A stretch of 40,680 bases of DNA from Streptomyces cahuitamycinicus (GCF_002891435.1 NZ_POUC01000022.1:1-40680); one strand, 5' to 3'; positions 18,068 to 26,535 are shown, counted from the first letter of the stretch. Notes: generated from the sequence alone by a model not told the origin. A program made the numbers and translations.

Positions 18068-18832
18068 TCACGGGACTGATGGTCCCGGCCCGTCTGCTGT
18101 CGATCCTGTCGTCGTCCCGGCTGCGGTGAGCCGGTCGAGATAGGCGTGCAGGGCGCCCGCGCCCTCGATCATCACCCTGCTGCGGGCCGTCAGTGCCTGG
18201 CCGCGAGCCGCGACGGCCGCCCGCAGCGCCGCGCTGCTGCCCTCGCGCCGCAGCCCCTCCAGCACCGGCCTGATCTGGTCGAACAGATAGTGGCTGCGGC
18301 GCAGGGTGTGCACGAGCCGGGCGTCGCGCACATCGGCCGGCTCGTAGACCCGGTAGCCCGTACCGCGCTCGCGCCCGGGTGTGAGCAGCCCGGCCCCCTC
18401 CCATACCCGCAGCGCGGAGGTCCGTACGCCCAGCAGCGCCGCCACCTCACCGATGCGCAGCCCGCCCGAACGCGGCAGCGGGGCGGGCGGTTCGGCCGCG
18501 AGAAGTTCCAGGGCCTCGCTCGCCGCCCGCAGCGACACCCGCTCCTCGTGCAGGGCGGCATGCGCGGCGTCGACCAGTGCGAGCGCGCCCGGAACGTCCC
18601 CCGTGTGCAGGGTCCGCATGATCCCCGCCGACGTCAGGGGACCGTACCCCCGCATCAGCGTCCGGTACGCCAGCAGAGCGTCGCGGTGCACCTCCCCGAA
18701 GACGCGGTAGCCGGACGGGGTCCGCGCGGCCTGCGGGAGCACACCGGCGTCCTCGTAGTTGCGGATCTGCTGCGTCGAGACACCGGCCAGCCGGGCCAGG
18801 TCGACGGGGCGCAGGCGGTGGTCGTTCGTCAT
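18068..18832 (-). CDS. MerR-family regulator with two HTH domains (TioE-like)
   Basis: A 254-residue regulator holding two complete MerR-type DNA-binding domains in one chain: residues about 6-65 (RPVDLARLAGVSTQQIRNYE ... GYRVFGEVHRDALLAYRTL) and 130-190 (RIGEVAALLGVRTSALRVWE ... GYRVYEPADVRDARLVHTL). A connecting helical region and a short C-terminal helix complete it. It may bind DNA as an intramolecular pseudodimer. ATG 18832 is chosen because homologous sequence begins at MTNDHRLRP. No ribosome site is seen, but TAACCT lies eight bases upstream, suggesting a leaderless mRNA. The upstream region has nested inverted repeats that could be its operator. The target genes and ligand are unknown. 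Confidence 0.88.
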   Translation of the reverse strand: MTNDHRLRPVDLARLAGVSTQQIRNYEDAGVLPQAARTPSGYRVFGEVHRDALLAYRTLMRGYGPLTSAGIMRTLHTGDVPGALALVDAAHAALHEERVSLRAASEALELLAAEPPAPLPRSGGLRIGEVAALLGVRTSALRVWEGAGLLTPGRERGTGYRVYEPADVRDARLVHTLRRSHYLFDQIRPVLEGLRREGSSAALRAAVAARGQALTARSRVMIEGAGALHAYLDRLTAAGTTTGSTADGPGPSVP

Positions 18833-18840
18833 CGATTTGA

Positions 18841-18846
18841 AGGTTA
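18841..18846 (-). promoter_or_regulatory. -10 box for a leaderless MerR transcript
   Basis: On the minus strand TAACCT is followed by eight bases and then the ATG at 18832. The spacing is that of leaderless actinobacterial genes and the absence of a ribosome site agrees. The -35 is not clear. Confidence 0.4.
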
Positions 18847-18874
18847 CGGCAGCCGACCGGACGCAAGGTGCTCT

Positions 18875-18911
18875 CAAGTCTCAACACTGAACTTCAATGG
18901 AAGACTTGAAG
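18875..18911. promoter_or_regulatory. nested inverted repeats upstream of the MerR gene
   Basis: CTTCAAtggaagacTTGAAG (18892-18911) has perfect six-base arms. CAAGTCT (18875-18881) pairs with AGACTTG (18902-18908). The nested dyads lie 40-80 bases from the regulator start and are a plausible operator for a protein with two DNA-binding domains. No experiment supports this. Confidence 0.45.
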
Positions 18912-19105
18912 GACAGCACGACCTGGAGGCGATCCGCGAGGCCTTCGCGACGGCCGGACGTCTGATCGCGGGCCGCTTCTCCTCGGGGACGGCTGGTCTC
19001 CCAGGGAGTGCCCGGGAACCGAACCGAACCGATCCGCACTCGCCCACGTCTTCGTAGCGTATGCACCGAGCCGGAGCGCACGCTCCCCGAGGAGGCCCAC
19101 CACCC

Positions 19106-19519
19106 ATGAAGGCGTCACCGACGCGCGTCGGCCACGGCCCCGCACGGGCGCTGCTCGCGGCGACTCTGCTCTCGCTGTCCGTGGGCTGCACGGCGGCGTC
19201 CCCGGACGACGAAGCGCAGCCCCAGGCATCGTGCGCGTACGTCATCGAGTACGACAGCCGCAGATACCTGGGCCGCGAGGAGACCGACGTCCCCGTGGGG
19301 GAGTCGCTCGGCAGCGCCACCCGCCCGGCGTGCGACGACACCCCGGGTGACGGCGACGACGGCGAGGGTCCGGCCTTGATGACGGCGTTCGCCCTCCGGG
19401 GCGTGGACCCGGCCGTCGCCATCGCGGTGGCCGAGGACCCCGGCGCGTACCGTCTCGCCGTCGCCGACTCGGTCAAGGAACTCCCGTCGGCGCTGCGGAA
19501 GATGACCGACGGCCCCTGA
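19106..19519 (+). CDS. small lipoprotein, DUF6281-like
   Basis: A 137-residue exported protein. The N-terminus is basic then hydrophobic (ARALLAATLLSLSVGC), with a lipobox cysteine near residue 29, so it is likely anchored on the outer membrane face. The mature part has a short beta-rich core (CAYVIEYDSRRYLGREETDVP, VAIAVAEDPGAYRLAVADSV) and an acidic linker with conserved-looking cysteines (ASCAYV, PACDDTPGDGDDGEG). It resembles the DUF6281 family of Streptomyces as I recall it; function is unknown. ATG 19106 has GGAGG ten bases upstream. It is convergent with the next gene, leaving only 17 bases between stops. Confidence 0.7.
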   Translation: MKASPTRVGHGPARALLAATLLSLSVGCTAASPDDEAQPQASCAYVIEYDSRRYLGREETDVPVGESLGSATRPACDDTPGDGDDGEGPALMTAFALRGVDPAVAIAVAEDPGAYRLAVADSVKELPSALRKMTDGP

Positions 19520-19536
19520 CGGACACCGGCCGGGCT

Positions 19537-20142
19537 TCACCCCTGCCGCCGCAGGACCGCGTAGTCGGCGAAGCAGCGGCGGTAGCGCAGGTGCCTCGTC
19601 TCCTGGGTGTGCCTGCGCTGCCACTCCTCGACCTCGGCCGGCGCCGAACGGATTCCGGAACCGGCCCCGCAGTCCGCCTCCTCGCCCGAGACGCAGCGCG
19701 CCTCGTACTCGGGCAGGGCGGACGGGTCCTGGACGATCGTGTACGGCACGTAGCGGAAGATCCTGTGGCCGGTCGACTCCCCACCGTGCTCCGCGCGTTG
19801 GTGGTGGCGCAGCAACATGTTCGCGTCCGTCACGGCGCTACCGTCGAACGCCGCGCGTGCGCGGTCCCGCCGGAGCGCCAGGTCCTCACATACCGCGCAC
19901 CCGCTCACGGGGGAGGGCGGCCGGGTCGCGTCGGCCGACAGTCCCTCCCTGGAACGGTCGTTGAGCGCGCGCACGCCCGCGCTGAGCCGCTCCTCCGGTG
20001 TCGCCTCACGGATCCTCGCCGGGTCCGCCTGCCATTCCCGGCCGCCGCCGACCGGGCGCAGCATCACGTACGGGCCGGTCCTGTCCTGGTACTCGCCGAC
20101 CTTGCGCGTTTGCGAGTCGTAGACGAGCGTTCCCGGTTCCAT
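19537..20142 (-). CDS. DUF7848-type protein with two fused N-terminal modules
   Basis: A 201-residue soluble protein with three visible parts. Residues 1-65 look like a small SH3-like module (LVYDSQTRKVGEYQDRTGPYVMLRPVGGGREW). Residues about 76-115 form a CxxC-containing helical segment (CAVCEDLALRRDRARAAFDG ... ANMLLRHHQRAEHG). Residues about 120-200 match the DUF7848 pattern (RIFRYVPYTIVQDPSALPEY, ARCVSGEEADCGAGSG, then ETRHLRYRRCFADYAVLR). As I recall, Streptomyces usually encodes these as separate small genes near XRE/DUF397 pairs, so this is probably a fusion. ATG 20142 is chosen over 20160 because GGAGG lies about nine bases upstream of it. It is divergent from the XRE gene. Function is unknown. 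Confidence 0.7.
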   Translation of the reverse strand: MEPGTLVYDSQTRKVGEYQDRTGPYVMLRPVGGGREWQADPARIREATPEERLSAGVRALNDRSREGLSADATRPPSPVSGCAVCEDLALRRDRARAAFDGSAVTDANMLLRHHQRAEHGGESTGHRIFRYVPYTIVQDPSALPEYEARCVSGEEADCGAGSGIRSAPAEVEEWQRRHTQETRHLRYRRCFADYAVLRRQG

Positions 20143-20246
20143 TTCGCGCACCTCCGTCACTCTGGGTGTATCGAGCGTTGCGCACGGGAACAGTCCGGTT
20201 CAATGCTTGGCGTGTGACACCGGTGCACTGTCACGGAGGGGGAGCC

Positions 20247-21209
20247 GTGAGCCGACGGAACGGCGGAGCGGACTCGGGGGCGAGTACGGCCGCGGTGTTC
20301 GGGGAGGTGCTCCGGCATTTCCGCGAGGCGGCGCTGCTCACGCAGGAGGCGCTGGCGAGGCAGATCCCCTGCGACCGCTCTCATGTGGCGCGGGTGGAGG
20401 CCGGTACGAGGGTTCCGCAGGACACGTTCGCCAAGACCTGTGACGAACTTCTGAGTACGGGTGGGGTGTTGGCGCGGCTGTGGGGCCGCATCGACTGGTA
20501 TCCGCAGGTGGAGCATCCGGATTGGTTCGCGCGCAGGGCGCGTATGGATGCGGAGGCCGTCGCCATCCGCGCCTACCAAACCCAGGTGATACCAGGGTTG
20601 TTGCAGACACCCGGCTACGCCGCCGCGCTGTTCAGTCGCCGCCTCGCCGACGTCCAGGATGTGGCGGAGAGGGTCCGGGCGAGGATGAGCCGTCAGCAGC
20701 GGTTCCTCGTGGAGGGCGGCCCGTTCTACCTCGTGGTGCTCGACGAAAGCTGTCTGCGGAACATGGTCGGTAGCCCGGAGGTCATGCGGGACCAGTCCGA
20801 CCACCTGCTTGCCGTGGGGAGCCTGCCCAACATCCGCATCCAGATCGCTCCATCAAACCGCCCGGAGATCGACCGGCCCGATACGTCCCTGTCGTTGATC
20901 GAGCTTCCCGACGCCGAGCGGTGGGTGTACTCGGAGTCGCTGGATCGTGGCCACTTCAGCGACGATCCGGCCGTCTTCGCGCAGCACATGCGCACTTATG
21001 ATTTGCTCAGGGCGGACGCCCTGTCAGCACCTCAGTCCGCCGATCTGATCAGCGACGTGAGGGAAGGGTACGAGGCCGATGACCAGCCACCAGCTCCGCG
21101 CGGCGACTTGGATCAAGAGCAGTCACAGCGGCGCCAACGGCGGGGACTGCATAGAAATAGCCCCCGGTTTCCCCGAAACCGTCCCCGTCCGCGACAGCAA
21201 GAACCCTGA
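20247..21209 (+). CDS. XRE-family HTH regulator with DUF5753 domain
   Basis: A 320-residue regulator. The HTH lies at about residues 19-75 (VFGEVLRHFREAALLTQEAL, CDRSHVARVEAGTRVPQ). The DUF5753 domain starts about residue 90 (YQTQVIPGLLQTPGYAAALF ... MSRQQRF) and ends in the usual ESLDRGHFSDDPAVFAQHMRTYDLLRADAL. Such proteins pair with a small DUF397 protein, as WhiJ-like units affecting development and antibiotic production. The GTG at 20247 has GGAGGGGGA upstream. The last 44 residues, after EGYEAD, are rich in Arg/Pro/Gln and overlap the DUF397 gene by 131 bases in another frame; most homologues should end there, so the tail may come from loss of the normal stop. Confidence 0.87.
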   Translation: MSRRNGGADSGASTAAVFGEVLRHFREAALLTQEALARQIPCDRSHVARVEAGTRVPQDTFAKTCDELLSTGGVLARLWGRIDWYPQVEHPDWFARRARMDAEAVAIRAYQTQVIPGLLQTPGYAAALFSRRLADVQDVAERVRARMSRQQRFLVEGGPFYLVVLDESCLRNMVGSPEVMRDQSDHLLAVGSLPNIRIQIAPSNRPEIDRPDTSLSLIELPDAERWVYSESLDRGHFSDDPAVFAQHMRTYDLLRADALSAPQSADLISDVREGYEADDQPPAPRGDLDQEQSQRRQRRGLHRNSPRFPRNRPRPRQQEP

Positions 21210-21267
21210 CGGACCTGTCCTGGTCGTCGGCCGGTCCGCCTGGGCGGCGTTCACCGCCGCCCTCTGA
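21079..21267 (+). CDS. DUF397 small partner protein
   Basis: A 62-residue DUF397 protein. It has the diagnostic pattern: LRAATWIKSSHSGANGGDCIEIA, then VPVRDSKNPDGPVLVVGRSAWAAF. DUF397 proteins are encoded directly after XRE/DUF5753 regulators and are thought to bind or inhibit them. Its ATG lies inside the 3' part of the regulator gene in another frame. No membrane segment is present. Confidence 0.9.
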   Translation: MTSHQLRAATWIKSSHSGANGGDCIEIAPGFPETVPVRDSKNPDGPVLVVGRSAWAAFTAAL

Positions 21268-21276
21268 GTGCCGGCC

Positions 21277-21792
21277 TCAGACGCCGGTCCGCCCGTCGAC
21301 GAGTTCACGCACGACGTCGAGGTGGCCGTTGTGGCGGGACGTCTCCTCGATCAGGTGGAGGATCACCCAGCGGAGGTCGACATGGCGGCCGTCGCCGATG
21401 GGGCGCTTGGCCGTCGCGTTCAGGTCGTGCTCGGACACCAGGCGGCGGTAACGGGCGCTCTGCTCCTGGTACTCGGCGAGAAGCCGGGGCAGCGGGATGT
21501 CGACCGCGGTCCGCATCTCGGGGTCGGGATCATCGTCGGTCGCCCCCGCGAGCGGCCCGGCAGGCTCCTCGCCCAGGAACATCACCTGGAACCAGTAGTG
21601 CTCGACCCAGCGCAGATGGCTGATCAGCCCGCGCAACGTCATCAGCGGTGAATTCGGGAGCGGCGCCTTGCGGGCGTCCTCGGCTGACACGCCCTCGCAC
21701 TTGGCCAGCGCGGTGTCACGGGCGTAGTCCAGGAAGGTGACCAGCTGCGTACGCTCGTCCCAGGCGGAGGGTGTATCGGTTCGTTGAGTCAT
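21277..21792 (-). CDS. DinB/DUF664-family protein
   Basis: A 171-residue protein of the DinB-like four-helix-bundle superfamily, where three histidines usually hold a metal. Candidate ligands are in LRGLISHLRWVEHYWF and LRWVILHLIEETSRHNGHLDVV, the latter being the family's C-terminal signature. Some relatives are mycothiol- or bacillithiol-dependent transferases, but many are uncharacterised. ATG 21792 begins MTQRTDTPSAWDER, as in homologues. No good ribosome site lies upstream. It is convergent with the DUF397 gene, with ten bases between stops. Confidence 0.83.
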   Translation of the reverse strand: MTQRTDTPSAWDERTQLVTFLDYARDTALAKCEGVSAEDARKAPLPNSPLMTLRGLISHLRWVEHYWFQVMFLGEEPAGPLAGATDDDPDPEMRTAVDIPLPRLLAEYQEQSARYRRLVSEHDLNATAKRPIGDGRHVDLRWVILHLIEETSRHNGHLDVVRELVDGRTGV

Positions 21793-21855
21793 CGCGAGGA
21801 GCTTCGCGCAGCTCTGAGCGGCTGTCGACTCAATAGATCGGCAGCCGCACAAGCA

Positions 21856-22185
21856 CTATTCCTCGCGCCTGCGCTCGTCGGGGTCCGGATCCGGGTCCGC
21901 GTCCTTGTCCTTGTCCAGGGACTTCAGGAAGTCGGGATTGTCGTCGGGCGCCACCCACTGCCTGGAGCGGCCGCCGCGGGCCCCGGACCAGCCGTCGGCG
22001 GCGGGGCTGCGCTTCTTGCCGGCGATGAGCCAGGAGATCGACCCGACCAGCGGAAACAGCAGTACGAGGATCGCCCACAGCGGCTTGGGCATGTGGCGGA
22101 TCTCGTCGTCCTTCGTGCTGATGCAGTCGATGAACGCGTAGACGCTGAGTGCCAGCGGCACGAGGAACATCAGTACCCGGAGCAT
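21856..22185 (-). CDS. small membrane protein with PLDc_N-type domain
   Basis: A 109-residue membrane protein. Two transmembrane segments ([20 protein letters not shown] and [20 protein letters not shown]) form the phospholipase-D nuclease N-terminal type domain, which in actinobacteria is often a free-standing protein. The tail after GKKRS is charged and ends in an Asp/Lys/Pro-rich run ([19 protein letters not shown]). The ATG at 22185 has a GAGAGG site. It is divergent from mqnL with 66 bases between starts. Function is unknown; this arrangement next to the menaquinone genes is, as I recall, conserved in Streptomyces. Confidence 0.8.
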   Translation of the reverse strand: MLRVLMFLVPLALSVYAFIDCISTKDDEIRHMPKPLWAILVLLFPLVGSISWLIAGKKRSPAADGWSGARGGRSRQWVAPDDNPDFLKSLDKDKDADPDPDPDERRREE

Positions 22186-22238
22186 GCGGCCTCTCAGCGA
22201 AAGTGGTGGGTGGTTCCAGGCCAGGGTAGCGGCTCGGG

Positions 22239-22244
22239 GATACT
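22239..22244 (+). promoter_or_regulatory. -10 box for a leaderless mqnL transcript
   Basis: GATACT ends seven bases before the ATG at 22252, and no ribosome-binding site precedes that ATG. This is the spacing of leaderless actinobacterial mRNAs. The -35 is weak (TTCCAG at 22214, spacing 19). Confidence 0.5.
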
Positions 22245-22251
22245 GGACCCC

Positions 22252-23703
22252 ATGGCTTACGACGATCTTCGCTCCCTGCTCAGGGCGCTGGAGCGCGAGG
22301 GCGACCTCAAGCGCATCAAGGCCGAGGTGGACCCGTACCTGGAGGTCGGGGAGATCGTCGACCGGGTGCAGAAGTCCGGCGGCCCCGCCCTGCTCTTCGA
22401 GAACGTGCGCGGGTCGAGCATGCCGCTCGCGATGAACGTGTTCGGCACGGACCGGCGGCTGTTGAAGGCGCTGGGCCTCAAGTCGTACGCCGAGATCTCC
22501 GAGCGGATCGGCGGGCTGCTGAAGCCCGAGCTGCCGCACGGCTTCGTCGGCGTCCGGGAGGCCTTCGGCAAGCTCGGTGCGATGACCCACGTGCCGCCGA
22601 AGAAGGTGAAGGACGGCCCCGTGCAGGAGGTCGTGCTCACCGGGGACGACGTCGACCTCGACCAGCTGCCCGCCCTCTTCACCTGGCCGAAGGACGGCGG
22701 GTCGTTCTTCAATCTGGGGCTGACACACACCAAGGACCCGGAGAGCGGCGTACGCAACCTCGGGCTGTACCGGCTCCAGCGGCACGACAAGCGCACCATC
22801 GGCATGCACTGGCAGATCCACAAGGACAGCCGGAACCACTACCAGGTGGCCGCGCGCAGGGGCGAGCGGCTGCCCGTCGCGATCGCCTTCGGGTGCCCGC
22901 CCGCCGTGACGTACGCCTCCACCGCGCCGCTGCCCGGCGACATCGACGAGTATCTGTTCGCCGGGTTCCTCGCGGGCAAGCGGATCGAGATGGTCGACTG
23001 CAAGACCGTGCCGCTCCAGGTGCCGGCGCAGGCCGAGGTCGTGATCGAGGGCTGGCTGGAGCCGGGCGAGATGCTGCCCGAGGGTCCGTTCGGCGACCAC
23101 ACCGGCTTCTACACGCCGCAGGAGCCCTTCCCGGCGCTGAAGATCGACTGCGTGACGATGCGGAAGCGGCCGCTGCTCCAGTCGATCGTCGTGGGCCGCC
23201 CGCCGACGGAGGACGGGCCGCTGGGCCGGGCGACGGAACGCTTCTTCCTGCCGCTGCTGAAGATCATCGTGCCGGACATCGTCGACTACCACCTGCCGGA
23301 GGCGGGCGGCTTCCACAACTGCGCGATCGTCTCGATCGACAAGAAGTACCCGAAGCACGCCCAGAAGGTGATGCACGCCGTCTGGGGCGCCCACATGATG
23401 TCCCTGACCAAGCTGATCGTGGTCGTCGACTCCGACTGTGACGTGCATGATCTGCACGAGGTCGCCTGGCGGGCGCTGGGCAACACGGACTACGCCCGCG
23501 ACCTGTCGGTCGTCGAGGGCCCCGTCGACCACCTCGACCACGCCTCGTACCAGCAGTTCTGGGGAGGCAAGGCCGGGATCGACGCGACGAAGAAGTGGCC
23601 CGAGGAGGGCTACACCCGCGACGGCGGCTGGCCGGACATGGTGGAGTCGGACCCGGAGACGGCCGCGAAGGTGGACCGCCGCTGGAAGGAGTACGGCCTG
23701 TGA
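22252..23703 (+). CDS. mqnL: UbiD-family decarboxylase of the futalosine menaquinone pathway
   Basis: A 483-residue UbiD-type decarboxylase that needs prenylated FMN made by a UbiX partner. In the futalosine route this enzyme, with the prenyltransferase MqnP and the UbiX homologue MqnM, processes 1,4-dihydroxy-6-naphthoate-derived intermediates toward demethylmenaquinone. UbiD features include [17 protein letters not shown] at the N-terminus, [44 protein letters not shown] with the catalytic acidic residues, and [20 protein letters not shown] near the end. Length is normal. ATG 22252 lacks a ribosome site and appears leaderless. Its stop overlaps the GTG of mqnP. Cofactor partner mqnM is 1.6 kb downstream. 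Confidence 0.92.
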   Translation: MAYDDLRSLLRALEREGDLKRIKAEVDPYLEVGEIVDRVQKSGGPALLFENVRGSSMPLAMNVFGTDRRLLKALGLKSYAEISERIGGLLKPELPHGFVGVREAFGKLGAMTHVPPKKVKDGPVQEVVLTGDDVDLDQLPALFTWPKDGGSFFNLGLTHTKDPESGVRNLGLYRLQRHDKRTIGMHWQIHKDSRNHYQVAARRGERLPVAIAFGCPPAVTYASTAPLPGDIDEYLFAGFLAGKRIEMVDCKTVPLQVPAQAEVVIEGWLEPGEMLPEGPFGDHTGFYTPQEPFPALKIDCVTMRKRPLLQSIVVGRPPTEDGPLGRATERFFLPLLKIIVPDIVDYHLPEAGGFHNCAIVSIDKKYPKHAQKVMHAVWGAHMMSLTKLIVVVDSDCDVHDLHEVAWRALGNTDYARDLSVVEGPVDHLDHASYQQFWGGKAGIDATKKWPEEGYTRDGGWPDMVESDPETAAKVDRRWKEYGL

Positions 23704-24602
23704 GTTCCGCTTCCGCCGCGATCCCGCAGCCGGGACGCACCAAGGCCTTCCTGCGGCTGGTGATGATCGAGCACTCGGTCTTCGCGCTGCCCTTCGCCTA
23801 CATCGCCGCGCTCACGGCGATGTTCCAGTGGGACAAGAACATCCACTGGGGCAAGCTGCTGCTGGTCACCGTCTGCATGGTGGGCCTGCGTACGTTCGCC
23901 ATGGCCGTCAACCGGATCATCGACCGGGAGATCGACGCCCGTAACCCGCGCACGGCGCAGCGCGAACTGGTGACGGGCGCGATGTCGGTGAAGCACGCCT
24001 GGACGGGTGCGCTCATCGCCCTCGTCGTCTTCCTCGGCGCGGCGGCCCTGCTCAACCCGCTGTGCCTGGCGCTGGCCCCCATCGCGGTGATCCCGATGGT
24101 GGTCTATCCGTACGGCAAGCGGTTCACGAACTTCCCGCAGGCCATCCTCGGCCTCGCCCAGGCCATGGGCCCGGTCGGCGGCTGGCTGGCGATCTCGGGG
24201 GAGTGGTCCTGGGACGCGGTGATCCTCGGTCTCGCCGTCGGGATCTGGATCGGCGGCTTCGACCTGATCTACGCCTGCCAGGACGTGGAGACCGACCGTG
24301 AGATCGGCGTCATGTCCGTCCCGGCGCGCTTCGGCATCCCGGCGGCCGTGTGGGGCGCCCGGGTCTGCCACGCCCTCACGACGGCCCTCTTCGTCTGGTA
24401 CGGCCTCGCCACCGGCGCGGGCGCCTTCTTCTGGCTGGGCCTGCTCATCGTCGCCGGGGCGTTCCTCTACGAGCACTCGATCGTCCGCCCGCACGATCTC
24501 TCCCGGGTGAACCGCGCGTTCTTCAGCGTCAACGGCTTCATCGGGATCGCCCTGTTCGTGTGCGCGTTGCTGGATCTGCTGGTGCGCGGCCTCACCGTGT
24601 GA
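23700..24602 (+). CDS. mqnP: UbiA-family prenyltransferase of menaquinone synthesis
   Basis: A 300-residue integral membrane prenyltransferase with about eight to nine helices. Both aspartate-rich motifs that hold Mg2+ and the polyprenyl diphosphate are visible: [15 protein letters not shown] and [13 protein letters not shown]. It attaches the polyprenyl chain to the naphthoate ring in the futalosine pathway. The GTG start overlaps the mqnL stop (GTGA), so both are co-translated. The 3' end overlaps the convergent rhomboid gene by 11 bases. Given the mqnL and mqnE neighbours, menaquinone rather than ubiquinone or haem O is the likely product line. Confidence 0.92.
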   Translation: MSSASAAIPQPGRTKAFLRLVMIEHSVFALPFAYIAALTAMFQWDKNIHWGKLLLVTVCMVGLRTFAMAVNRIIDREIDARNPRTAQRELVTGAMSVKHAWTGALIALVVFLGAAALLNPLCLALAPIAVIPMVVYPYGKRFTNFPQAILGLAQAMGPVGGWLAISGEWSWDAVILGLAVGIWIGGFDLIYACQDVETDREIGVMSVPARFGIPAAVWGARVCHALTTALFVWYGLATGAGAFFWLGLLIVAGAFLYEHSIVRPHDLSRVNRAFFSVNGFIGIALFVCALLDLLVRGLTV

Positions 24603-25197
24603 GCGCGGGCGGCGCCGCCGGGTCGCGGCGGAACACGAACGCCGCCGCGACACCCGCCAGCAGGCCCAGCAGATGGCCCTGCCAGCTGACGCCCGTCTGG
24701 GTCGGGGCCAGACCCGCCAGGATCGAGCCGCCCCAGATCGCGGCGACCAGGACGCCCGCCAGGACGCCCAGGGGGCGGCGCTCGACGAAGCCGCTGACCA
24801 GGAGGAATCCGAAGAGGCCGAAGATCACGCCGGAGGCGCCCGCGGTGTTGGTGCGGTCCGGGGCTATGAGCCAGACGCCCAGGCCGTCGACGACGATGAT
24901 CAGCGCGCAGACGAGCAGGAACCGGCGCAGGCCCGCGAGCGCGGCGAGAAAACCGAGGACCAGCAGCGGCACGGTGTTCGCCGCCAGATGGGCGAAGCCG
25001 AAGTGGATGAAGGACGAGGGGACGACATCGACCAGCTCGGAAGGGTCGCGGGGGGTGACGCCGAAGCCGTCCAGCGCGTGGCCCGTGGCCACGTCGACCA
25101 CTTCCAGCAGCCACAGCAGCGCGACCCAGGCGAGCATCAGCTTGCCCGCGGCCAGCGCACGATCGCTCGTCGACCACCCGGCTCCGGAACCTGACAT
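24592..25197 (-). CDS. rhomboid-family intramembrane serine protease
   Basis: A 201-residue polytopic membrane protein with about six helices. Rhomboid landmarks are present: FIHFGFAHLAANT (HxxxN), NTAGASGVIFGLFGF with the nucleophile serine in GASG, and WQGHLLGLLAG with the catalytic histidine. It should cut within or near transmembrane segments of other membrane proteins. The substrate is unknown. ATG 25197 is preceded by GGGGG. It lies antisense between mqnP and mqnM, and its last codons overlap mqnP, so the two transcripts are convergent. Confidence 0.88.
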   Translation of the reverse strand: MSGSGAGWSTSDRALAAGKLMLAWVALLWLLEVVDVATGHALDGFGVTPRDPSELVDVVPSSFIHFGFAHLAANTVPLLVLGFLAALAGLRRFLLVCALIIVVDGLGVWLIAPDRTNTAGASGVIFGLFGFLLVSGFVERRPLGVLAGVLVAAIWGGSILAGLAPTQTGVSWQGHLLGLLAGVAAAFVFRRDPAAPPALTR

Positions 25198-25275
25198 GGC
25201 GACCCCCAGTGCTCGCTCGTCCCCTTCGTGCAACGGCCCGCACCCCTTGGCCGGTTCCCACCCTGCGGCGCCGGA

Positions 25276-25281
25276 TAGGCT
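25276..25281 (+). promoter_or_regulatory. -10 box for a leaderless mqnM transcript
   Basis: TAGGCT (TAnnnT) is followed by seven bases and then the GTG at 25289. The position supports a leaderless start at that GTG rather than at the later ATG (25313). The -35 is poor. Confidence 0.5.
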
Positions 25282-25288
25282 CGGTGTT

Positions 25289-25975
25289 GTGAACCCAGTC
25301 AAGCCAGGCGAGATGCCGCGTACGCCTTGGATCGTAGGGGTGTCCGGGGCCTCCGGCACCCCGTATGCCGCTGCCGTGCTGCGGGCCCTCCTCGCCGCCG
25401 GAGAGAGCGTCGATCTTGTGGTGTCCCGGGCCTCCCGGCTGACCCTGCTGGACGAGACCGGGATCTCCTTCCGGGACGCCCACTGGCAGGCCGACCTGCG
25501 GGAATGGCTGTCCCGGGGCGCGGACGGCAAGCCGGACACCTTCTCCGTCGACATCGGCGCCGTACGACACTGGAGCGCCGGCGACCTGGCCGCCGGGCCC
25601 TCCTCGGGGTCGTATCCCACCAAGGGCATGCTCATCGTGCCCGCCTCGACGGCGAGCGTGGCCGGGGTCGCGCTCGGCCTGTCGAAGGACCTGCTCCAGC
25701 GGGCGGCGAGCGTGACCCTCAAGGAGGGACGCAAGCTGATCGTGGCCGTGCGTGAGACCCCGCTGAACGGCCAGACCCTGCGGCACCTGGTCACCCTCGA
25801 CGACGCGGGCGCCACCGTCGTGCCCGCCTCACCCGCCTTCTACGCGGGCGCGACGCACATCCAGGACCTGGTGGACTTCGTCGCCGGACGCGTACTCGAC
25901 GCGGCGGGCGTGCCGCACCGGCTCTACCGCCGTTGGCAAGGTGAACTCGGCGGCGGTGCGCACCGCGACGGCTGA
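25289..25975 (+). CDS. mqnM: UbiX-type flavin prenyltransferase
   Basis: A 228-residue UbiX/Pad1 homologue that joins dimethylallyl phosphate to FMN, making the prenyl-FMN used by MqnL. The family signatures are WIVGVSGASGTPYAAAVLRA (FMN phosphate site), SGSYPTKGMLIVPASTASVA, and EGRKLIVAVRETPLN. Two starts are possible: GTG 25289, which suits a leaderless message with TAGGCT upstream, and ATG 25313, which matches the usual length of homologues. The C-terminal 15 residues (GELGGGAHRDG) are poorly conserved. It follows mqnL/mqnP after the antisense rhomboid gene. Confidence 0.92.
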   Translation: MNPVKPGEMPRTPWIVGVSGASGTPYAAAVLRALLAAGESVDLVVSRASRLTLLDETGISFRDAHWQADLREWLSRGADGKPDTFSVDIGAVRHWSAGDLAAGPSSGSYPTKGMLIVPASTASVAGVALGLSKDLLQRAASVTLKEGRKLIVAVRETPLNGQTLRHLVTLDDAGATVVPASPAFYAGATHIQDLVDFVAGRVLDAAGVPHRLYRRWQGELGGGAHRDG

Positions 25976-26033
25976 GAGCACACCCGAACCTCATCGGACA
26001 CAACGACAACTTCAGCGGAAGGCTTCGATCGCA

Positions 26034-26489
26034 ATGGACGCGGTGGACAGGCAGCTCATCCAGGCCCTGAGGGAGAACGGCCGGGCCTCCTACGCGGAGC
26101 TGGGACGCCTCGTCGGACTGTCGGGACCCAGTGTCACCGACCGCATCAACCGGCTGGAGGCCGCCGGAGTCATCACCGGCTACCGGGCCACCGTCGACGC
26201 CGCCTCGCTCGGCCTCGGCGTCACCGCCCTGATCGGCATCTCACTCTCCGACGCAACCGACCACGAGGACGTGGCACAGCGCCTCAAGGATCTCTCGGAG
26301 ATCGAGGACTGCTGGTTCATCGCGGGCGAGGACTCGTACATGCTCAAGGTGCGGGCGGCGGACGTGGACGGCCTGGAGAAGATGATCCGGCGGCTCAGCG
26401 GTATCGAGGGCGTGTCCCGCACGCGTACGACGATCGTGCTCTCCACGAAGTGGGAGAACCGGGTCGGGGAGCTGCCCGAGGAGGAGTAG
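26034..26489 (+). CDS. Lrp/AsnC-family transcriptional regulator
   Basis: A 151-residue feast/famine regulator. The N-terminal winged HTH covers residues 1-55 (MDAVDRQLIQALRENGRASY, LSGPSVTDRINRLEAAGVI). A C-terminal RAM ligand-binding domain follows (LGVTALIGISLS ... CWFIAGEDSYMLKVRAADVDG ... GVSRTRTTIVLSTKW). The ligand is probably an amino acid, not identifiable here. The ATG has GGAAGG about 12 bases upstream. It sits 58 bases after mqnM and 46 before mqnE on the same strand, so it may share their transcript or regulate them; this is inference from position. Confidence 0.93.
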   Translation: MDAVDRQLIQALRENGRASYAELGRLVGLSGPSVTDRINRLEAAGVITGYRATVDAASLGLGVTALIGISLSDATDHEDVAQRLKDLSEIEDCWFIAGEDSYMLKVRAADVDGLEKMIRRLSGIEGVSRTRTTIVLSTKWENRVGELPEEE

Positions 26490-26535
26490 CGGCGTGGTCG
26501 TACGGTGGGGGACGTCTTCGGAGAAAGGTGTGGGC

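Noticed and set aside
17505..18404. 299-residue minus-strand frame over the candidate immunity gene and the MerR 3' part
   Set aside because: It overlaps two genes with better codon bias and has no recognisable domain.
21856..23541. 561-residue minus-strand frame opposite mqnL
   Set aside because: Only the terminal 109 codons (the PLDc_N-type protein) are real; the rest is antisense to mqnL.
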